Shown piece after piece: positions 24,947 through 36,791 of a DNA stretch of 64,000 bases. The translations under genes were made by a program, and so were the position numbers. The stretch covers positions 2,611,453 to 2,675,452 of the forward strand of contig PSQN01000017.1 of assembly GCA_002989075.1 (NCBI GenBank), given 5' to 3'. The notes under the pieces were generated by a model. It searched no databases. It was not told the DNA's origin and saw only the letters and a list, made by a program, of their open reading frames with translations. The DNA is from Arthonia radiata. Taxonomy: Eukaryota; Ascomycota; Arthoniomycetes; Arthoniales; Arthoniaceae. Positions within the stretch are counted from its first letter, which is position 1, and the number at the start of each line of letters is the position of its first letter.

Positions 24947-27900
24947 ATGTCTACAAGCTCTGGCGGCTCCGCAGTACACAATCCCCCGGGAAGCCTCCAG
25001 AAGAGAAGCAAACTCTCCCGGCATGCCTCTGCAGCGTCGAAGAACTACGTATCAAGTTGGGACGCATATACCTTCGCCCTTCGGGTCGCCTACCTCTGCC
25101 ACCTCCTCCAACCGCGAGCGAAGAGACTGCAACATGTCCCAGCTGCACCCAAGCCTCAAGTTCAGCGAAGCTCAACCTCCGTTGCCGATCTTGTGAAGGA
25201 CTTCTCTCTCGTGAGGGACAACAAGAGCACACGCTTTCCACATGGGTTCATGGCGGAGCTTGACAAGCGGATTGAGGGCATTCTGGTGAATAGAGAGCGC
25301 ATGCCTGAGTATGCAGACGCTCAGGTCAAGCGCACATTTGCGGTATTTCTGAACGAGTTTAAGAGGCCGGACTTTCGCAAGTCGATGGAGAAAGATCGAA
25401 GAGTGGAGGATCTGCTGCTGATATTTTACTCGAATGCCACGAAAGAGCTCATGAAAGGCAAGGCGCCTGATGACGATAGTTGGAAGCTCATGGTCGACCG
25501 ACATGTTGCCCTGTTCGTGCGCCTCATCAGTTCCACGCTGAAGTCTTCGAGCCACGACTGGACGCGGGATAGACCGGAGCTGACAAGTCGCCTCCAGACC
25601 TTAGAGAGCAAGCTACTGAGACATGATCAAGACCTTGCGGCCGCTTCACAGCGGAATGGTGGATCCGGAGGCACTACCACAGAGGTCGAGGTACCACGCA
25701 GTCAGAACGCCAAAGATATGCCGTTGGTCGTTACGGTTGCGCAAATATTCCAAAAGACGCTTTCGACGGTTCAAGCAGACCTAGACGACATGAAAGAATT
25801 CTGGACGGAGAAGGCGGCGCTGAAGGATCTGAAGGCGTATCAAATGAATCTCAACTTGAACAGTTCGAGAACTCTCAGAAGCGATGACTTTGACACCGAG
25901 GAAGCATACGAGGCATGGAAAAAGCTAGAGAACCCAGATTTGTCTCAGATGATGCTCGCTATTGTCCAGTCTAACCTCGAGCTTGCTAAGAGTGTACCGG
26001 GCTCTTTACCGCAGCTCAAGATGTCCAATGGTATATCGGCGGACGCTACAACACCCAACGAAACCCAGCGATATTCGCAGACAGACGAAGCCAACTCCTA
26101 TGTCATCGATCAGCCGGTAGACATGAGTACGCTCAATATCAACGGCCATAACGACAGCGGCAATGACGACTCCGAGCCTTACATGTTCATCCCACCAGAT
26201 CCCCGGACATATTATCGCGCCGTGGTAAAAGAGGCGCTTTCGCATGACCTTGCAGAGCAAGACAGTGGAGCAAATGGAGTCGTGCCGGATCAAATAAGGC
26301 TGCTATCTAGGAAGACAGCAGAGCTACTGAACGAATTGGGCTTGCGCTGGCGTCTGCCCTATATTTCACGAATGATGCTTTTCCTGGATGTTATACAAGA
26401 GAAGTTCGTTGATCAAGACATTGACCTTGACACGCTTGATGCGGCCTTCAACTACGTTAGAGAGCCTCCTGCGGACAAGAAGAAGCCGGATATGTCCATC
26501 CTCTTCGACAGGTCGAAGTGGACGATGGCAGACTTTTCGCTCAACCAGCAGATATTGAACTCCATTCATGACACACTATTACGAGACTTATACGAGCAAT
26601 TACAGCTATGCTATGAGTCGAAGCCCCCGAACATTGGACCCATCATGACTGTGTTGGAAGAGAAGATCTATGATGATCCGATCTTCTCACGGACTGCAGA
26701 AGATCTAGATCGATTCAGTGATGGGCTCGCTAAGGCGTTGGGCGTCAGAGCAGAAGACCATTATCAGGATCTCTTCGAAAAAGAGATTGGCCAAAATCGA
26801 GACAGGCTCGAATTCTGGAATGTGATACAGCTTGGCAAGTCTGTGATGAAGTTCAGTGACAGGATAGAGAAGCGATATCGTAGAACGCCGGCCATCATGG
26901 GAATTGAACCTTTCAAAATCATGGTGGGGGTGGTGTATCCGAGTTTCGCAGCCGATGCAAGAGACCAGATAGCGCTGATCATCCAACAATCGTCGCAAGA
27001 TCCTGATAGCGAGATCCCGATTCAAGACGGATTTGACATGTACAAAGAGATGGTGGGTATGCGCCGAAAACATGCTGACACAGTACCTGAAGTGCCCTTC
27101 TCCCTCAACGTCGAAGAGCTGTTGCAGAGCTTTGTCTGGCGTTGGATACAGACCACTGATTCTAGCATAATCGGATGGGTGGAAGGTGCTGTCACCATGG
27201 ATCATTTTCAGGTGGGAACTGAAGACCCTAATCAGGGTCTGGCTGAGGATGAAAGGCACAGCGTATCTGTCATCGACATCTTCCGATCATTCAATCAAGC
27301 CATTGACCAGGTGATCTCGCTGGAGTGGGACAACGACCTACACTACGCCAAATTTATGACTGCGATGGCGAAATCTGTGGGAGCCGGCATTCAGAAATAC
27401 TGCGAGATATTGGAGCAGCGTTTCGCGAAGGAAATGGACCGCCTGACATCAGCTCAAGAAGCCGCGCTGGCTCAGTCGAGACAAGAGAAATGGATGCAGC
27501 TGGCGAAAGATGCAATGAACGCGAAGGAGAGGGTCGAGCCTTTTCACTTTCTGCCCGAGTCGTTTGTGAAGTTGAACAACATTGAGTATGCGATGCTTCA
27601 ATTTGACAAAATCGAGAAAGAGATGAACGTGGATGCATGTGTTGACGTGATCAAGAGACATGAGCCGCAACAACAGCGCAAGAGAAAAGGCGAGAAGTTT
27701 GTGTTCACGATCAAGATCATCGAAGCAGAGGGCTTGAAAGCTTGTGATCCGAATGGCTTGTCAGATCCATACGTGGTACTTGGAGACGAGTTCCAGAAGC
27801 GCTTGGCGAAGACGAGGATCGTTTATGCAAATTTGAATCCACGTTGGGATGAGACGGTCGACATCATGACGACAGGGCTGTTAAGCGTGACCGCAACAAT

Positions 27901-29185
27901 CTGGGACTGGGACGTTATGGGTGATCACGACTGCGTCGGACGTACCACGATCAAGCTGGACCCTTCCCATTTCAGTGACTACATGCCGCGAGAATACTGG
28001 CTTGACCTCGACACACAGGGCAGGCTACTTGTCAGGATTACAATGGAAGGCGAGAAGGACGACATCCAGTTCTACTTTGGAAGAGCCTTCCGCGCGCTCA
28101 AGCGTACCGAGCGTGACATGGCCCGCAAGATCACTGACAAGGTACCTTTTGTTGACCTCGGGATTTTACTTGATAGCGCTGACAATTTCCAGGTTTCTGC
28201 GTACATCCACCACTGCCTCTCTCGCCGTGTCCTCCGCAGTCTCACCCGCCAAACCAATCTCACCGTGTCCAACATCTCTTCGTCCGCGCTCTCATACTTC
28301 GGCCGTGGCCCCACTGCCCCTCCGAAACCCACGTCTACTCGCCCCTCCAACGCCGAGATAGCCGCAGCACTCAAGCCTCTCTTCTCCTACCTTGATGATA
28401 ACTTCGCTATAATGCAGCAAACCCTGACCTCACACTCCATGATCACAGTCATGACGCGCGTCTGGAAAGAAGTCCTCGCGACGGTCGAAGGCCTTCTCGT
28501 CCCGCCGCTATCCGACAAACCTTCACCTCAACAACCCCTCGCCGAGCCTGAACTTGATGTCGTCTTCCGCTGGCTCGAGATGCTTTTTAACTTCTTTCAC
28601 GCCGTCGATGAAGACACAGGCCAAGCCAACGGCGTACCACTCGATGTGCTCAAGAGCCCCAAATATCACGACCTTCAGAATCTCAACTTCTTCTACTACG
28701 AACCGACTGAGACACTCATACGTACCTCCGAGCGTATGGCATCCACGCAAACGGGCACTGGCAGCGCAGCTACTGCTGGCGGACGTCTCGCAGCACCTCA
28801 GTCCGCGCCCATGGCGGGTCAACACGCTTTGCCGTCCCTGCCAACAGCGTCTGCTGCTCGTAGGAACAAGAGCGTCATGGCCTCCCGCAATCTCGGTACG
28901 ATGAAGAAAGCTAAGAGCGAGAAGCGCGCGGCGGCCCAAGCTGAGGCAAGCGACGACATGATCTTGCGAATATTGCGCATGCGACCGGAGGCGACGCGGT
29001 ACCTGAGAGACCGAGCCAGACAGAGGGAGAGGCTGGCTGCAGCGGCGGCGGCCGAGTACATTGTGAGGCAGAGTCTACAGAGGCAAGGGCAGCGACTACA
29101 GGGGTTGAGTGGCGCGCCAACGATGCCGGGACGGACAGGCAGCGGCGGCGCGCTAAGCAGGAAAGCTGTAGGGAGCGGTTATTAG
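24947..29185 (+). CDS. Munc13/Unc13-type C2-domain protein
   Basis: Open over 1412 codons from the ATG at 24947. It has MUN-domain helices (MHD1 around residues 740-850, including KSVGAGIQKYCEILEQRF), then a C2 domain near 915-1035 (FVFTIKIIEAEGLKACDPNG, LSDPYVVLGDE, NLNPRWDE, WDWDVMGDHDCVG) with the Asp residues used for calcium or phospholipid binding, then MHD2 to about 1240 and a basic tail. Fission yeast relatives (Ync13, Git1) act in vesicle fusion at the division site and in glucose/cAMP signalling. At 28142-28192 lies a likely in-frame intron: 51 nt, donor GTACCT, branch GCGCTGAC, acceptor TTCCAG, no stop. Removing it joins ITDK to VSAYIHHCL and gives 1395 residues, which I favour. 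Confidence 0.9.
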   Translation: MSTSSGGSAVHNPPGSLQKRSKLSRHASAASKNYVSSWDAYTFALRVAYLCHLLQPRAKRLQHVPAAPKPQVQRSSTSVADLVKDFSLVRDNKSTRFPHGFMAELDKRIEGILVNRERMPEYADAQVKRTFAVFLNEFKRPDFRKSMEKDRRVEDLLLIFYSNATKELMKGKAPDDDSWKLMVDRHVALFVRLISSTLKSSSHDWTRDRPELTSRLQTLESKLLRHDQDLAAASQRNGGSGGTTTEVEVPRSQNAKDMPLVVTVAQIFQKTLSTVQADLDDMKEFWTEKAALKDLKAYQMNLNLNSSRTLRSDDFDTEEAYEAWKKLENPDLSQMMLAIVQSNLELAKSVPGSLPQLKMSNGISADATTPNETQRYSQTDEANSYVIDQPVDMSTLNINGHNDSGNDDSEPYMFIPPDPRTYYRAVVKEALSHDLAEQDSGANGVVPDQIRLLSRKTAELLNELGLRWRLPYISRMMLFLDVIQEKFVDQDIDLDTLDAAFNYVREPPADKKKPDMSILFDRSKWTMADFSLNQQILNSIHDTLLRDLYEQLQLCYESKPPNIGPIMTVLEEKIYDDPIFSRTAEDLDRFSDGLAKALGVRAEDHYQDLFEKEIGQNRDRLEFWNVIQLGKSVMKFSDRIEKRYRRTPAIMGIEPFKIMVGVVYPSFAADARDQIALIIQQSSQDPDSEIPIQDGFDMYKEMVGMRRKHADTVPEVPFSLNVEELLQSFVWRWIQTTDSSIIGWVEGAVTMDHFQVGTEDPNQGLAEDERHSVSVIDIFRSFNQAIDQVISLEWDNDLHYAKFMTAMAKSVGAGIQKYCEILEQRFAKEMDRLTSAQEAALAQSRQEKWMQLAKDAMNAKERVEPFHFLPESFVKLNNIEYAMLQFDKIEKEMNVDACVDVIKRHEPQQQRKRKGEKFVFTIKIIEAEGLKACDPNGLSDPYVVLGDEFQKRLAKTRIVYANLNPRWDETVDIMTTGLLSVTATIWDWDVMGDHDCVGRTTIKLDPSHFSDYMPREYWLDLDTQGRLLVRITMEGEKDDIQFYFGRAFRALKRTERDMARKITDKVPFVDLGILLDSADNFQVSAYIHHCLSRRVLRSLTRQTNLTVSNISSSALSYFGRGPTAPPKPTSTRPSNAEIAAALKPLFSYLDDNFAIMQQTLTSHSMITVMTRVWKEVLATVEGLLVPPLSDKPSPQQPLAEPELDVVFRWLEMLFNFFHAVDEDTGQANGVPLDVLKSPKYHDLQNLNFFYYEPTETLIRTSERMASTQTGTGSAATAGGRLAAPQSAPMAGQHALPSLPTASAARRNKSVMASRNLGTMKKAKSEKRAAAQAEASDDMILRILRMRPEATRYLRDRARQRERLAAAAAAEYIVRQSLQRQGQRLQGLSGAPTMPGRTGSGGALSRKAVGSGY

Positions 29186-29748
29186 GAACGACTAGCGTGG
29201 TTCAGGCGCTTCCAGGCGTACACCAGCGTTTTGGGACGTGTTGCATATCTAGGCGCATGGACTTCTTTCGTGATCTCAGTCAGCAGCGGCGAGCTTGTAC
29301 CATAGTAATGGCTTGGAAGGAGGTTCACGAGCACGGGTGGAAATGTTGCGCAGGTAGCAAATAATGAAGTATGAATAGCCCCTAGCGAGCGAGCGAGCGC
29401 CTTCTGCGTCTCCCCTAAAAAAGACCGTCTCCCGGCCATCGATCGACCTTTTCGCCCACCCTACACGATACTGGTAGCCACTGCATGGCTGTAATTAGAC
29501 ACTAAAGGTACCGAAGAGATGCCAGAACGCGTGCCTCCCAATGCCAGTCAGCCGTCTCAAAAACGAACGTCAGAGCGTAAGCCTCCAACACAAGAAACCA
29601 CTTCTCAGCGAATGCAAAATGGCTTCCCTTTCTTTTCTCCAAGACCCCTCTCTTCCCTGCCTTTTGGTCTTCTCCCATGACCATGGTCTTTCTCCCACCG
29701 CACGTCCTCCCCTTGCCCCCATCACTCTCCCACCCCGCCATTATACCA
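29186..29748. other. convergent intergenic
   Basis: 563 bases between convergent genes; presumed 3' UTRs, with a C/T-rich stretch from about 29700 that continues antisense to the TEA-factor gene. No gene seen. Confidence 0.4.
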
Positions 29749-32700
29749 TCACCCACCCACCGCACCACCAACAACAACCCACTCCTCCTCCTCCACCTTC
29801 ACACTCCCCTCTTTCACTCCCGCTTGAACCCCCATCTCCTCCTCCTTCCCGTCCATCCCAATCACACTATCAAAACTGCTAAACTCCACCTCCGGCGTGC
29901 CCGTCGCCCACTTCGGCACATCATCCGCCCCATTACTCGGCAGCCGCGACCGCATCCCCGCGCGCCGCCGCTTCGTGGGCCTTTCGGCGGAAACCAGCAC
30001 GCCGTCTTCCTCCGTGGGGTCGTCGTGGAGCTCGCCGAGCACGGAGCCGATAGTGCTTTGGCTGGCTTGCTCGTGGTACAAACTAGTTTCCCTGGCGATG
30101 GGCTGCTCGACAGTCTGCGTCAGCGTCGGATCGCAAGAGGTGGCATGCGTGTTCTGCTGATCCAACGAGGCGAGCACAGCGGGATCGAAGACAAGACCGA
30201 TGGCGTCGGCGTCGAACGCTTGGGGTTGGAGGTCGGGGTGGTAGGGGTAGGTTGGGTCTTCGAAGGGTTGGTACGGGCCACGCGACTGTTGATCTGCAGT
30301 CTGACTTTCGTGCGCCGCCATCTCTCGCTCGAAGCCGCCGAAGTGGAAGTCTGGGCCGGCTGAGCGAGGTGCTTCGGTCATGGCCATGGCCTCGCTTTGA
30401 GCCCTCAGCAGCGCGGACGGTTTGCCGGGTGAGGATTGCGTGCTTCCTACGACGTGCTGTCCGTCTTCTGGTAGTGGAGGTGGATAGTGCTGCGTCGCGA
30501 AGTCGAAGCTCTCCGTCGCTGATGTGGTGGGCGCCGGTGTGATCGACTCGAAGTACGAAGAGTGCGAGGTGGAGATTGTGGTGGCGTAGGAGCCGCGGCG
30601 TTCGGCGAGGGTGTGGAAACCACTATGGGTTGCTGTCTCCGCGTCAGGGGTCGGCAGAGGCTGGCTAGGCAGGAGCCGAGGGCGTGGAAGAGATGACTGA
30701 GAAGGGAGAGTCTCGTGCACGCGAAGCTTGTGGCGTGTTTCGTAGCGGTGCTCCGGGACTGGCCGTGGTGGTGTCTGATGGGACGTCTCGTAGGCTTCGC
30801 AGAGTTCGTTCGGCGAGACGTGAGGCAGGTCGATGTAATGTTGGTAGGCTTGTGAAGCTTGTTGTGCGGCGTGCAGCTGCGGCGGATGCTGTTCGTGCTG
30901 TGATGCGTATTCTACCCATGGATGTTCCGACATGTTCGCCACCGGCACTTGCTGGCCTGGCAGTACTATTGACTGATTTAAATATGGCATGCAGTCTTGA
31001 TGCGCGTGGCAGTCCTCCTGCAACGTGTTGTGATGTTCAATCTCCTCGTTTTGGAAATAAGAAGGCGCCGAGTTCGGGTTGCTCGATGGGTTGTTAGTTG
31101 CTTCTTGACTGCTGTTCATCAGGCGTAGGGGCAGAGTCTGCTGATGAGGCATTGAGTGTGACTGAAGCGTAGTTCGAAGACTGGACATTGTGGCGTAGTG
31201 GGAGTCCGACTGCCCTCGTACTTGATGACCAACGGAAGCTCCCGGGAGACAATCCGCGTCAAAGCTGAAGGTGGGATCGAGCAAAGGTCGATGGCTGTCA
31301 TAGACTGTGTGACGATCACTGGACGGGCCCTCTTCAGGGATGTGCTGCATCGACGGAGCGTACGAACCCGCAACGGCTTCAGCTTGGGCATCTGTGGCGA
31401 TAGCTGGATCTAACGGTACGAAACTGCCATTGCTAAGTGCCATATTCTCTACCATTCCGCTGTTGGCCTGCTCTGACAAAAGCTTATTAGACGGAGTTTC
31501 TGAGGGCTGCCATCGTTGAGCGTGTTGCTGAGGGGCTAACAGGTGATCAAGCTCAGGCTTAACCTCATCATCTAGACCGTACGCAAGACCGAAAGGCGCG
31601 TAAAGGCTGAGGTCGGCACCAAGCTCACTCATCGATTGCCATTGAGCCTCAGCTGCATAAGTGTTGTAATCGCCAAGGTCGCGATCATAGTCCATCTTTA
31701 GGTCGATGTCCAACGTTTCATCCCGGGGTGGTAGAATCATTCGACGACACGCGGTCCGCCCTGGTGTCCACTGCTCCGCTGCATCAAATTTCCAGTAGAT
31801 GGCCAGCAACGGCGGATCGATACGTACAGCCTCGCCTCCGTCGCACTCAGCTTTAGACATCATGTAGACCTCCTGCATGATCGTGATACTTCTGAGTGTT
31901 CTGACCACAAAATTACGCATCTCTGCAGTCAGATTCGTATCGTCCGCGGATTGGTGACGGATATTGAAGTATCGTCGCTTCTCGGTATTACGGCTCCACA
32001 TGTCACTCAACATCTTGACCCAATGTGGACTTCCCAAAGGAATTGTGCAGGTGTTGTCGTCATAGCTGGAGTTGCATGCGATATTTGTAAACGGCATACA
32101 GGATTTGCCGTCGATGAAAAACGTGAACGAAGTAAAAACATCGGTCGCAGACCGCACCATCGGCTTCAGAAACTTGAAAGTGTTCTCGATTGTAAGACGT
32201 GGATTCTGATTCGACATTATCGTCGGCCTCTCGCTGGGCATGTTGAGAAACGTCTCCGCCATGAACACCTCACAATCCAGTCGACCGGCATTAAAGGAGC
32301 TCTCCAGCTCGGGAAGCGACAACATCCAGTCGGGTTGTTCGCTGAGATCCAAATCATTGCCAAGAGCTGCAATAGGGCTTGTGTACGCAAAGGAATGAAT
32401 GGTGGCCTCCGAATCACCGTTCTGTAATACCATGTCTACTGAAAGTGGATATAGTTGGCGACGGAGGTGTTCGCCCTCCGCTTCTGATGCATTGTTGGGG
32501 GCCTTTTTTCGAGTTTTGTCGTCCTTCACATTACCTCCCAACATATCCCACACTAGTCGTTGTTAGCAAGGTATAGTATACATACAGAGAACTGATTCAC
32601 CAAATTTGGTCTCCGGGATTGGATCGAAGTATGTAAAGCCCGTCCGCTCATCGATGTTTCTGACAGCAAATTTCTGCTTGAGAACCTGGATGTGGCTCGA

Positions 32701-33304
32701 GACTACCTTTCTTGGCTGCTTTTGCTTGCCGTCTGGTTTTATCGTCAACTGCAAGAACGAGTCGCCAAGGGCGTCAAGGAGATATTGAGCAATGAGCTCA
32801 TTGCGGCCCTTGGCCTTCGCGTCCTCAGAGTTGATTTTATGCTTCTCTCTTCCCATTGGCGGATGCTGCGCAACGGCTTCCCAAGGACACGTCAGCATGG
32901 AGACTGATCTCGCTCAGCAGGGGACCCGTACCTTCCCAGAAACGTTCCTCGACGATGTCGGGCCAAACAAGACCCTCATTGTTGCGTGGCCTGCGGTCAG
33001 AGTTCTGACCTTCGCGATACTTCCGATATCCCGCGGATATGTCGCGTTCTCTAATCAACCGTTCATATACTCGCCATACTTCTGGCCCAGAACGACCTTT
33101 TGATCGGCCATGTCTGTGTCTCCTATGCCTTTCGTGATGAGGGTATGTCTGTGTCGAGCTATACAGCACGGCATACGGATCCGCTCTTGAGCTCGCCACC
33201 AACCCATAGGCTTGGTGGTGAGAGCGTTTGGTGGAGGCGTCCCCCAGGTCAAGGATGTTAGCGTCAGGGAAATCAATGGCAGGCGTCAAGAGCCGAGTGG
33301 TCAT
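29749..33304 (-). CDS. abaA: TEA/ATTS-domain transcription factor, AbaA-like
   Basis: Exons 33304-32932, 32876-32601 and 32552-29749 encode 1150 residues. The introns have clear CTGAC and GCTAAC branch sites. Splicing assembles a TEA DNA-binding domain that no single frame shows: KYREGQNSD, then VWPDIVEERFWEAVAQHPPM across the first junction, GRNELIAQYLLDAL, and the diagnostic RKVVSSHIQVLKQKF. The second intron follows shortly after. The rest is a conserved beta-rich region (about residues 220-510, for example FTFFIDGKSC) and then a long Gln/Ser/Pro/His-rich tail. AbaA/Tec1-type factors bind CATTCY elements and drive conidiation or pseudohyphal growth. Identity as a TEA factor is firm; AbaA orthology is inferred from ascomycete context. 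Confidence 0.88.
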
Positions 33305-33891
33305 TGTGTTTGAAGAATGGAGGGCAGGAATGAGTCGTTAGTAAATGCTTCTGCAGAATCTTGAGCAATATAAAGAAACGTCGAAACAGCTATAAGAGAA
33401 CAGATTATGCAGAGAAAGGTACTATGAGAGATAGACAGGCATCAATCAGAGGCTCCAAGCACATATACAGTGTCCTTGGTTGCTTTGGTGAACCTCATCT
33501 TGCACAAACACGTGCAAACCCCCTCCTCAGCAACCATAGAGTACTCGCCTTTTCTGGGCGGATTGAAATCCACCGAGCCTGCAGGCAAGGGTTCATCGAA
33601 TCATTATTTCGAGGGAGAACTATCGCGGTAACTCACTCGTCATCCGATAGACGCCTCAAGTGATCACCGTGTTCGGAATGCCAATAGCAATCTTGCGGAG
33701 ATTTGAAAGAATGCTAAGCCTGCTGCTGCGGAAACAGCCGTAGCAAAATACACCAGCGTCGTACCGCTGCATAGTGGTTTGTATTATGATCATCGAACGT
33801 TATACCTTTTCCGCCTTGGGAAGATTCCAGGAGTGGGACCCCTTGTGGAGAGCTGTCAAAGAGCTCATGAAGCAAGGAGAACCGATCGAGC
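33305..33891. promoter_or_regulatory. upstream region of the TEA-factor gene, 3' of MRD1
   Basis: 587 bases. No gene seen; should contain the TEA-factor promoter and the MRD1 3' UTR. Confidence 0.35.
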
Positions 33892-36558
33892 TTACTGCTC
33901 AACAGCCTCATTAGAGTCCAGATTCAACTTCTTACGCTGACTAGCTGTAAGCTTCTGTAAAGCAATGCTTTCGCTCTGCTTGCCGACTTTGCGTTGCATG
34001 TTGGAAATTTGCTCTTCTGGATCTTCTGTCTCCTCAGCAGCGTAGTGTAGCACAAGACGCCTCCCGAGAAGATGGGTGCTGCTTAGCGCATTCAAGGCAT
34101 TCTCAGCTTCTTTCGGTGTCTTGAACTGCGCGAATGCATAGCCACGTGAGGTGTTGTTGAGCTTTTTAGGCATCCTCAAGGCACGTAATTGGCCGTAAGA
34201 CTTGAACAGGTTGCGCACGTCCTTCCGAGACGCTTCAAATGGCAGGTTCTTGACCACGACCTTGGAGCTGCGCTCTCTCTGTCGCTTGACTTGATCGTCT
34301 CGTCTCCGATCGGCTGCAGCATCGTTGCCTTTGTGAGACGCTTTCAACTGAAGCTCGTGACCCTCGAGAACGTGACCGTTCACGGCTTGTAAGGCAGCTT
34401 TGGCGTGATCATGGGTTTGAAACTCGAGAAAGCCAAAACCCATGCTTAGTGTCTTACCTTCATTCTTGGGGTCTGCACGAGTCTTTACAAGCGCCGATTT
34501 GAAACCTTGAAGCGATCTAAATTCTTCTCGCAGTCTTTCACTGGTCGTTGTGAAGTTTAAGTTGCGGACAAACAATGTACTGGTGTCTGGGTCAGCAGCA
34601 TCATCGATGCGTTCGTTTGTCTCTAGTTTCCTTGGGTCCTTCTTGATCCCATCAGCTGAGGCATCCGCTTCCTCTGCAGGCTTCGATGCAACGAATATAG
34701 CCTCAGGCGCCCTCTCAAGGAACAGAACAGAATCTTTGAGCTTCCGGTAGGAAAAAGCCCGAAGCGCAGATGCCGCTTGCACCTCGTTTTCGAGTTCAAC
34801 TATAGCGATAGTGCCGGTTGGGGGCATCAGAATCTTTCGCACATGGAATCCATCATGCTCATCGAAGAGCTTCTTGAGGTCGGTTAGAGAAGTGTCGTAT
34901 TTGAAGTTCTTCACCAGGAGGGCCCGCCCATTGCGTTTGCTGCTGGAGAAGCTGTCCAAGTTGACCCCTTGTTGCTCAAAATACTTTTTAGTTGCTTGGA
35001 TCGTGTTGGTCTCGGCCTGAGCTTGGTTCACAGCGGCATCTGAAGATGTGGGATCAAATACTTCCGACTTTGCTACCCCTAGTCTCGCAGCGGTCGACGA
35101 TAAGACGGCATCCGCCTTCTCCAATCAGCTCATGTCGATCCACAGTGCACATTGCAAACTTACATTCATGAACATCGAGTTCCAATTGAACGTCGAGGAA
35201 GATGCATTCTGCTTCCTCTCAATTAACCTACGCTTCTTCAAGGGCAGTTGCGCAATCGCAAACTCGTCCAATTGCGTCTTGCGCTTAGGTGTGGCAGGTA
35301 GCACATGCAGTAAACGGCCCTGAAATGTCGTTCCATCAAGATTTTGTGTGGCTCTTTGCGCGGACTGGGCGTCTTCGAATTCGGCGAAAGCGAACCCTTT
35401 GGATTCGCCAGTTTTGAAATCATGCGGTACTTGAATCTAGACTTCAGTGGTCAGCCTGGGGTGAAACAAACACTGAAAAAGGCACAGAATAGATGCGAGG
35501 AATGGTCAGGTATAAAGCATCTACTAATTTTGCTTTCCCGAGTCTAACATCATATGCACAGCATAAGTTGTCCCTATCAGGATTCATCATTCGCATGACA
35601 TGGATGGACCACAGAGAAAGGCAACTCACCTCTGACAGCATCCCATAGGATGCCAAGAGTGGCTTTAGATCGTCCTCCGATGTCGTGTATGCAAGATTGC
35701 GTAAGAACAATCGTCGACTCTCCTGAGCCATGTTCTGCGATCCCACACAGTTTGGCGAGGGTTCATCATTAAGCTCCCGCGGCTCGTGTTGATGCTCGGG
35801 CGCCTGATCTGAAGTCTTTGATTCGATATGTTCCCCATCTGAAATGCTGGCATCTTGCTCCTTTCCTTTGGTGTGATTGTCGGCATCATCGTCGATTAGG
35901 CCAAGCAAGCGACTAGTACGTGATCGCATCCAATCTACATCTGTTGAGTCTTGAGTTTCTTGGACGGTCGGATCTTGAGACTGCTCCGTGTCGTGCTTAG
36001 TGAGTTCCCGCCCGACTTCATCGGCATCTAGTTCCTGTTTCTGCATGCCACCCTGCTCGCCTTGATCTCGACTGTGATGCGAGGCGCTGCTTTGATCATC
36101 GTTGTGCTTGGACCGTTTATCATCGAGAGCTTTTGTAATCCGTGATACATCCTGCGTGTCCGATCGTCTGCGCTTATTGGTTGTTGATGGGGCATCGGCC
36201 GCTTGATTTTCCCGCTTTTTGAAAGCCTCTGGGCGGTGCTGTGATTGTCCTTGCGATTGACCCGTGGCTGAGAACTAACTTGACATTAGCATGGCTACTT
36301 CAAGCATACCACTGACGTATGAGAGCTTACTCCAAAGGCAGGTTCAACGTGCAGCTTTGACATGCGCAGGAAAGACTTGTTGAAGTATTTGACGGCCGCC
36401 TTCGCGTCTTCAGCAGTCTTGTAACCCACATAGCCGATGCGTCGCTGCGGCATAAGCTTGACGTCGGTGACTTGGTGCCGCTTTGAAAAGTGCGATTTGA
36501 AGTCATCCTCGCTGAGTGTGGGAGGCAAGCCCTTGATGAAGACGCGCGAAGTCTCCAT
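33892..36558 (-). CDS. mrd1: Mrd1, multiple RNA-binding-domain pre-rRNA processing protein
   Basis: Exons 36558-36331, 36274-35630, 35436-35164 and 35115-33892, all in phase 0, give 789 residues. Five RRMs are present: residues 3-76 (SRVFIKGLPPTLSEDDFKSH), about 262-345 (RRLFLRNLAYTTSEDDLK, split by the 193-nt intron 3' of MLSE), about 444-520 (GRALLVKNFKYDTSLTDLKK), about 560-645 (STLFVRNLNFTTTSERLREE) and about 665-745 (KVVVKNLPFEASRKDVRNLF). Mrd1 binds pre-rRNA and the U3 snoRNP in the early 90S particle and is needed for the cleavages that release 18S rRNA. The linker after RRM1 is long, charged and low complexity. The ATG at 36558 is chosen because the conserved RRM begins at residue 3. 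Divergent, 233 bp from LC8. Confidence 0.95.
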
Positions 36559-36791
36559 GAGGCGTGTGTTCACTGGCTTGCATGTAAACAAGAGTATTGT
36601 GTGACGTCTCGAAAAAAAGTTCAAATAGGTGGGGCGGCAACATCTCCCCACCTCGATCTAGAGAGGTCTCGACGCGACAAGCTTCGCGTTTTCTTGTTCC
36701 TCCTAGTTGCAGCGCACACAGCAGAACCAACTGCAAGTTCGAGATACGGATCAAAGATCCGACGAAAAGCGCAACGAATTTGCAGTCATCA
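36559..36791. promoter_or_regulatory. short divergent promoter, MRD1 and LC8
   Basis: Only 233 bases separate the two start codons, so the promoters must overlap. No specific site identified. Confidence 0.45.
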
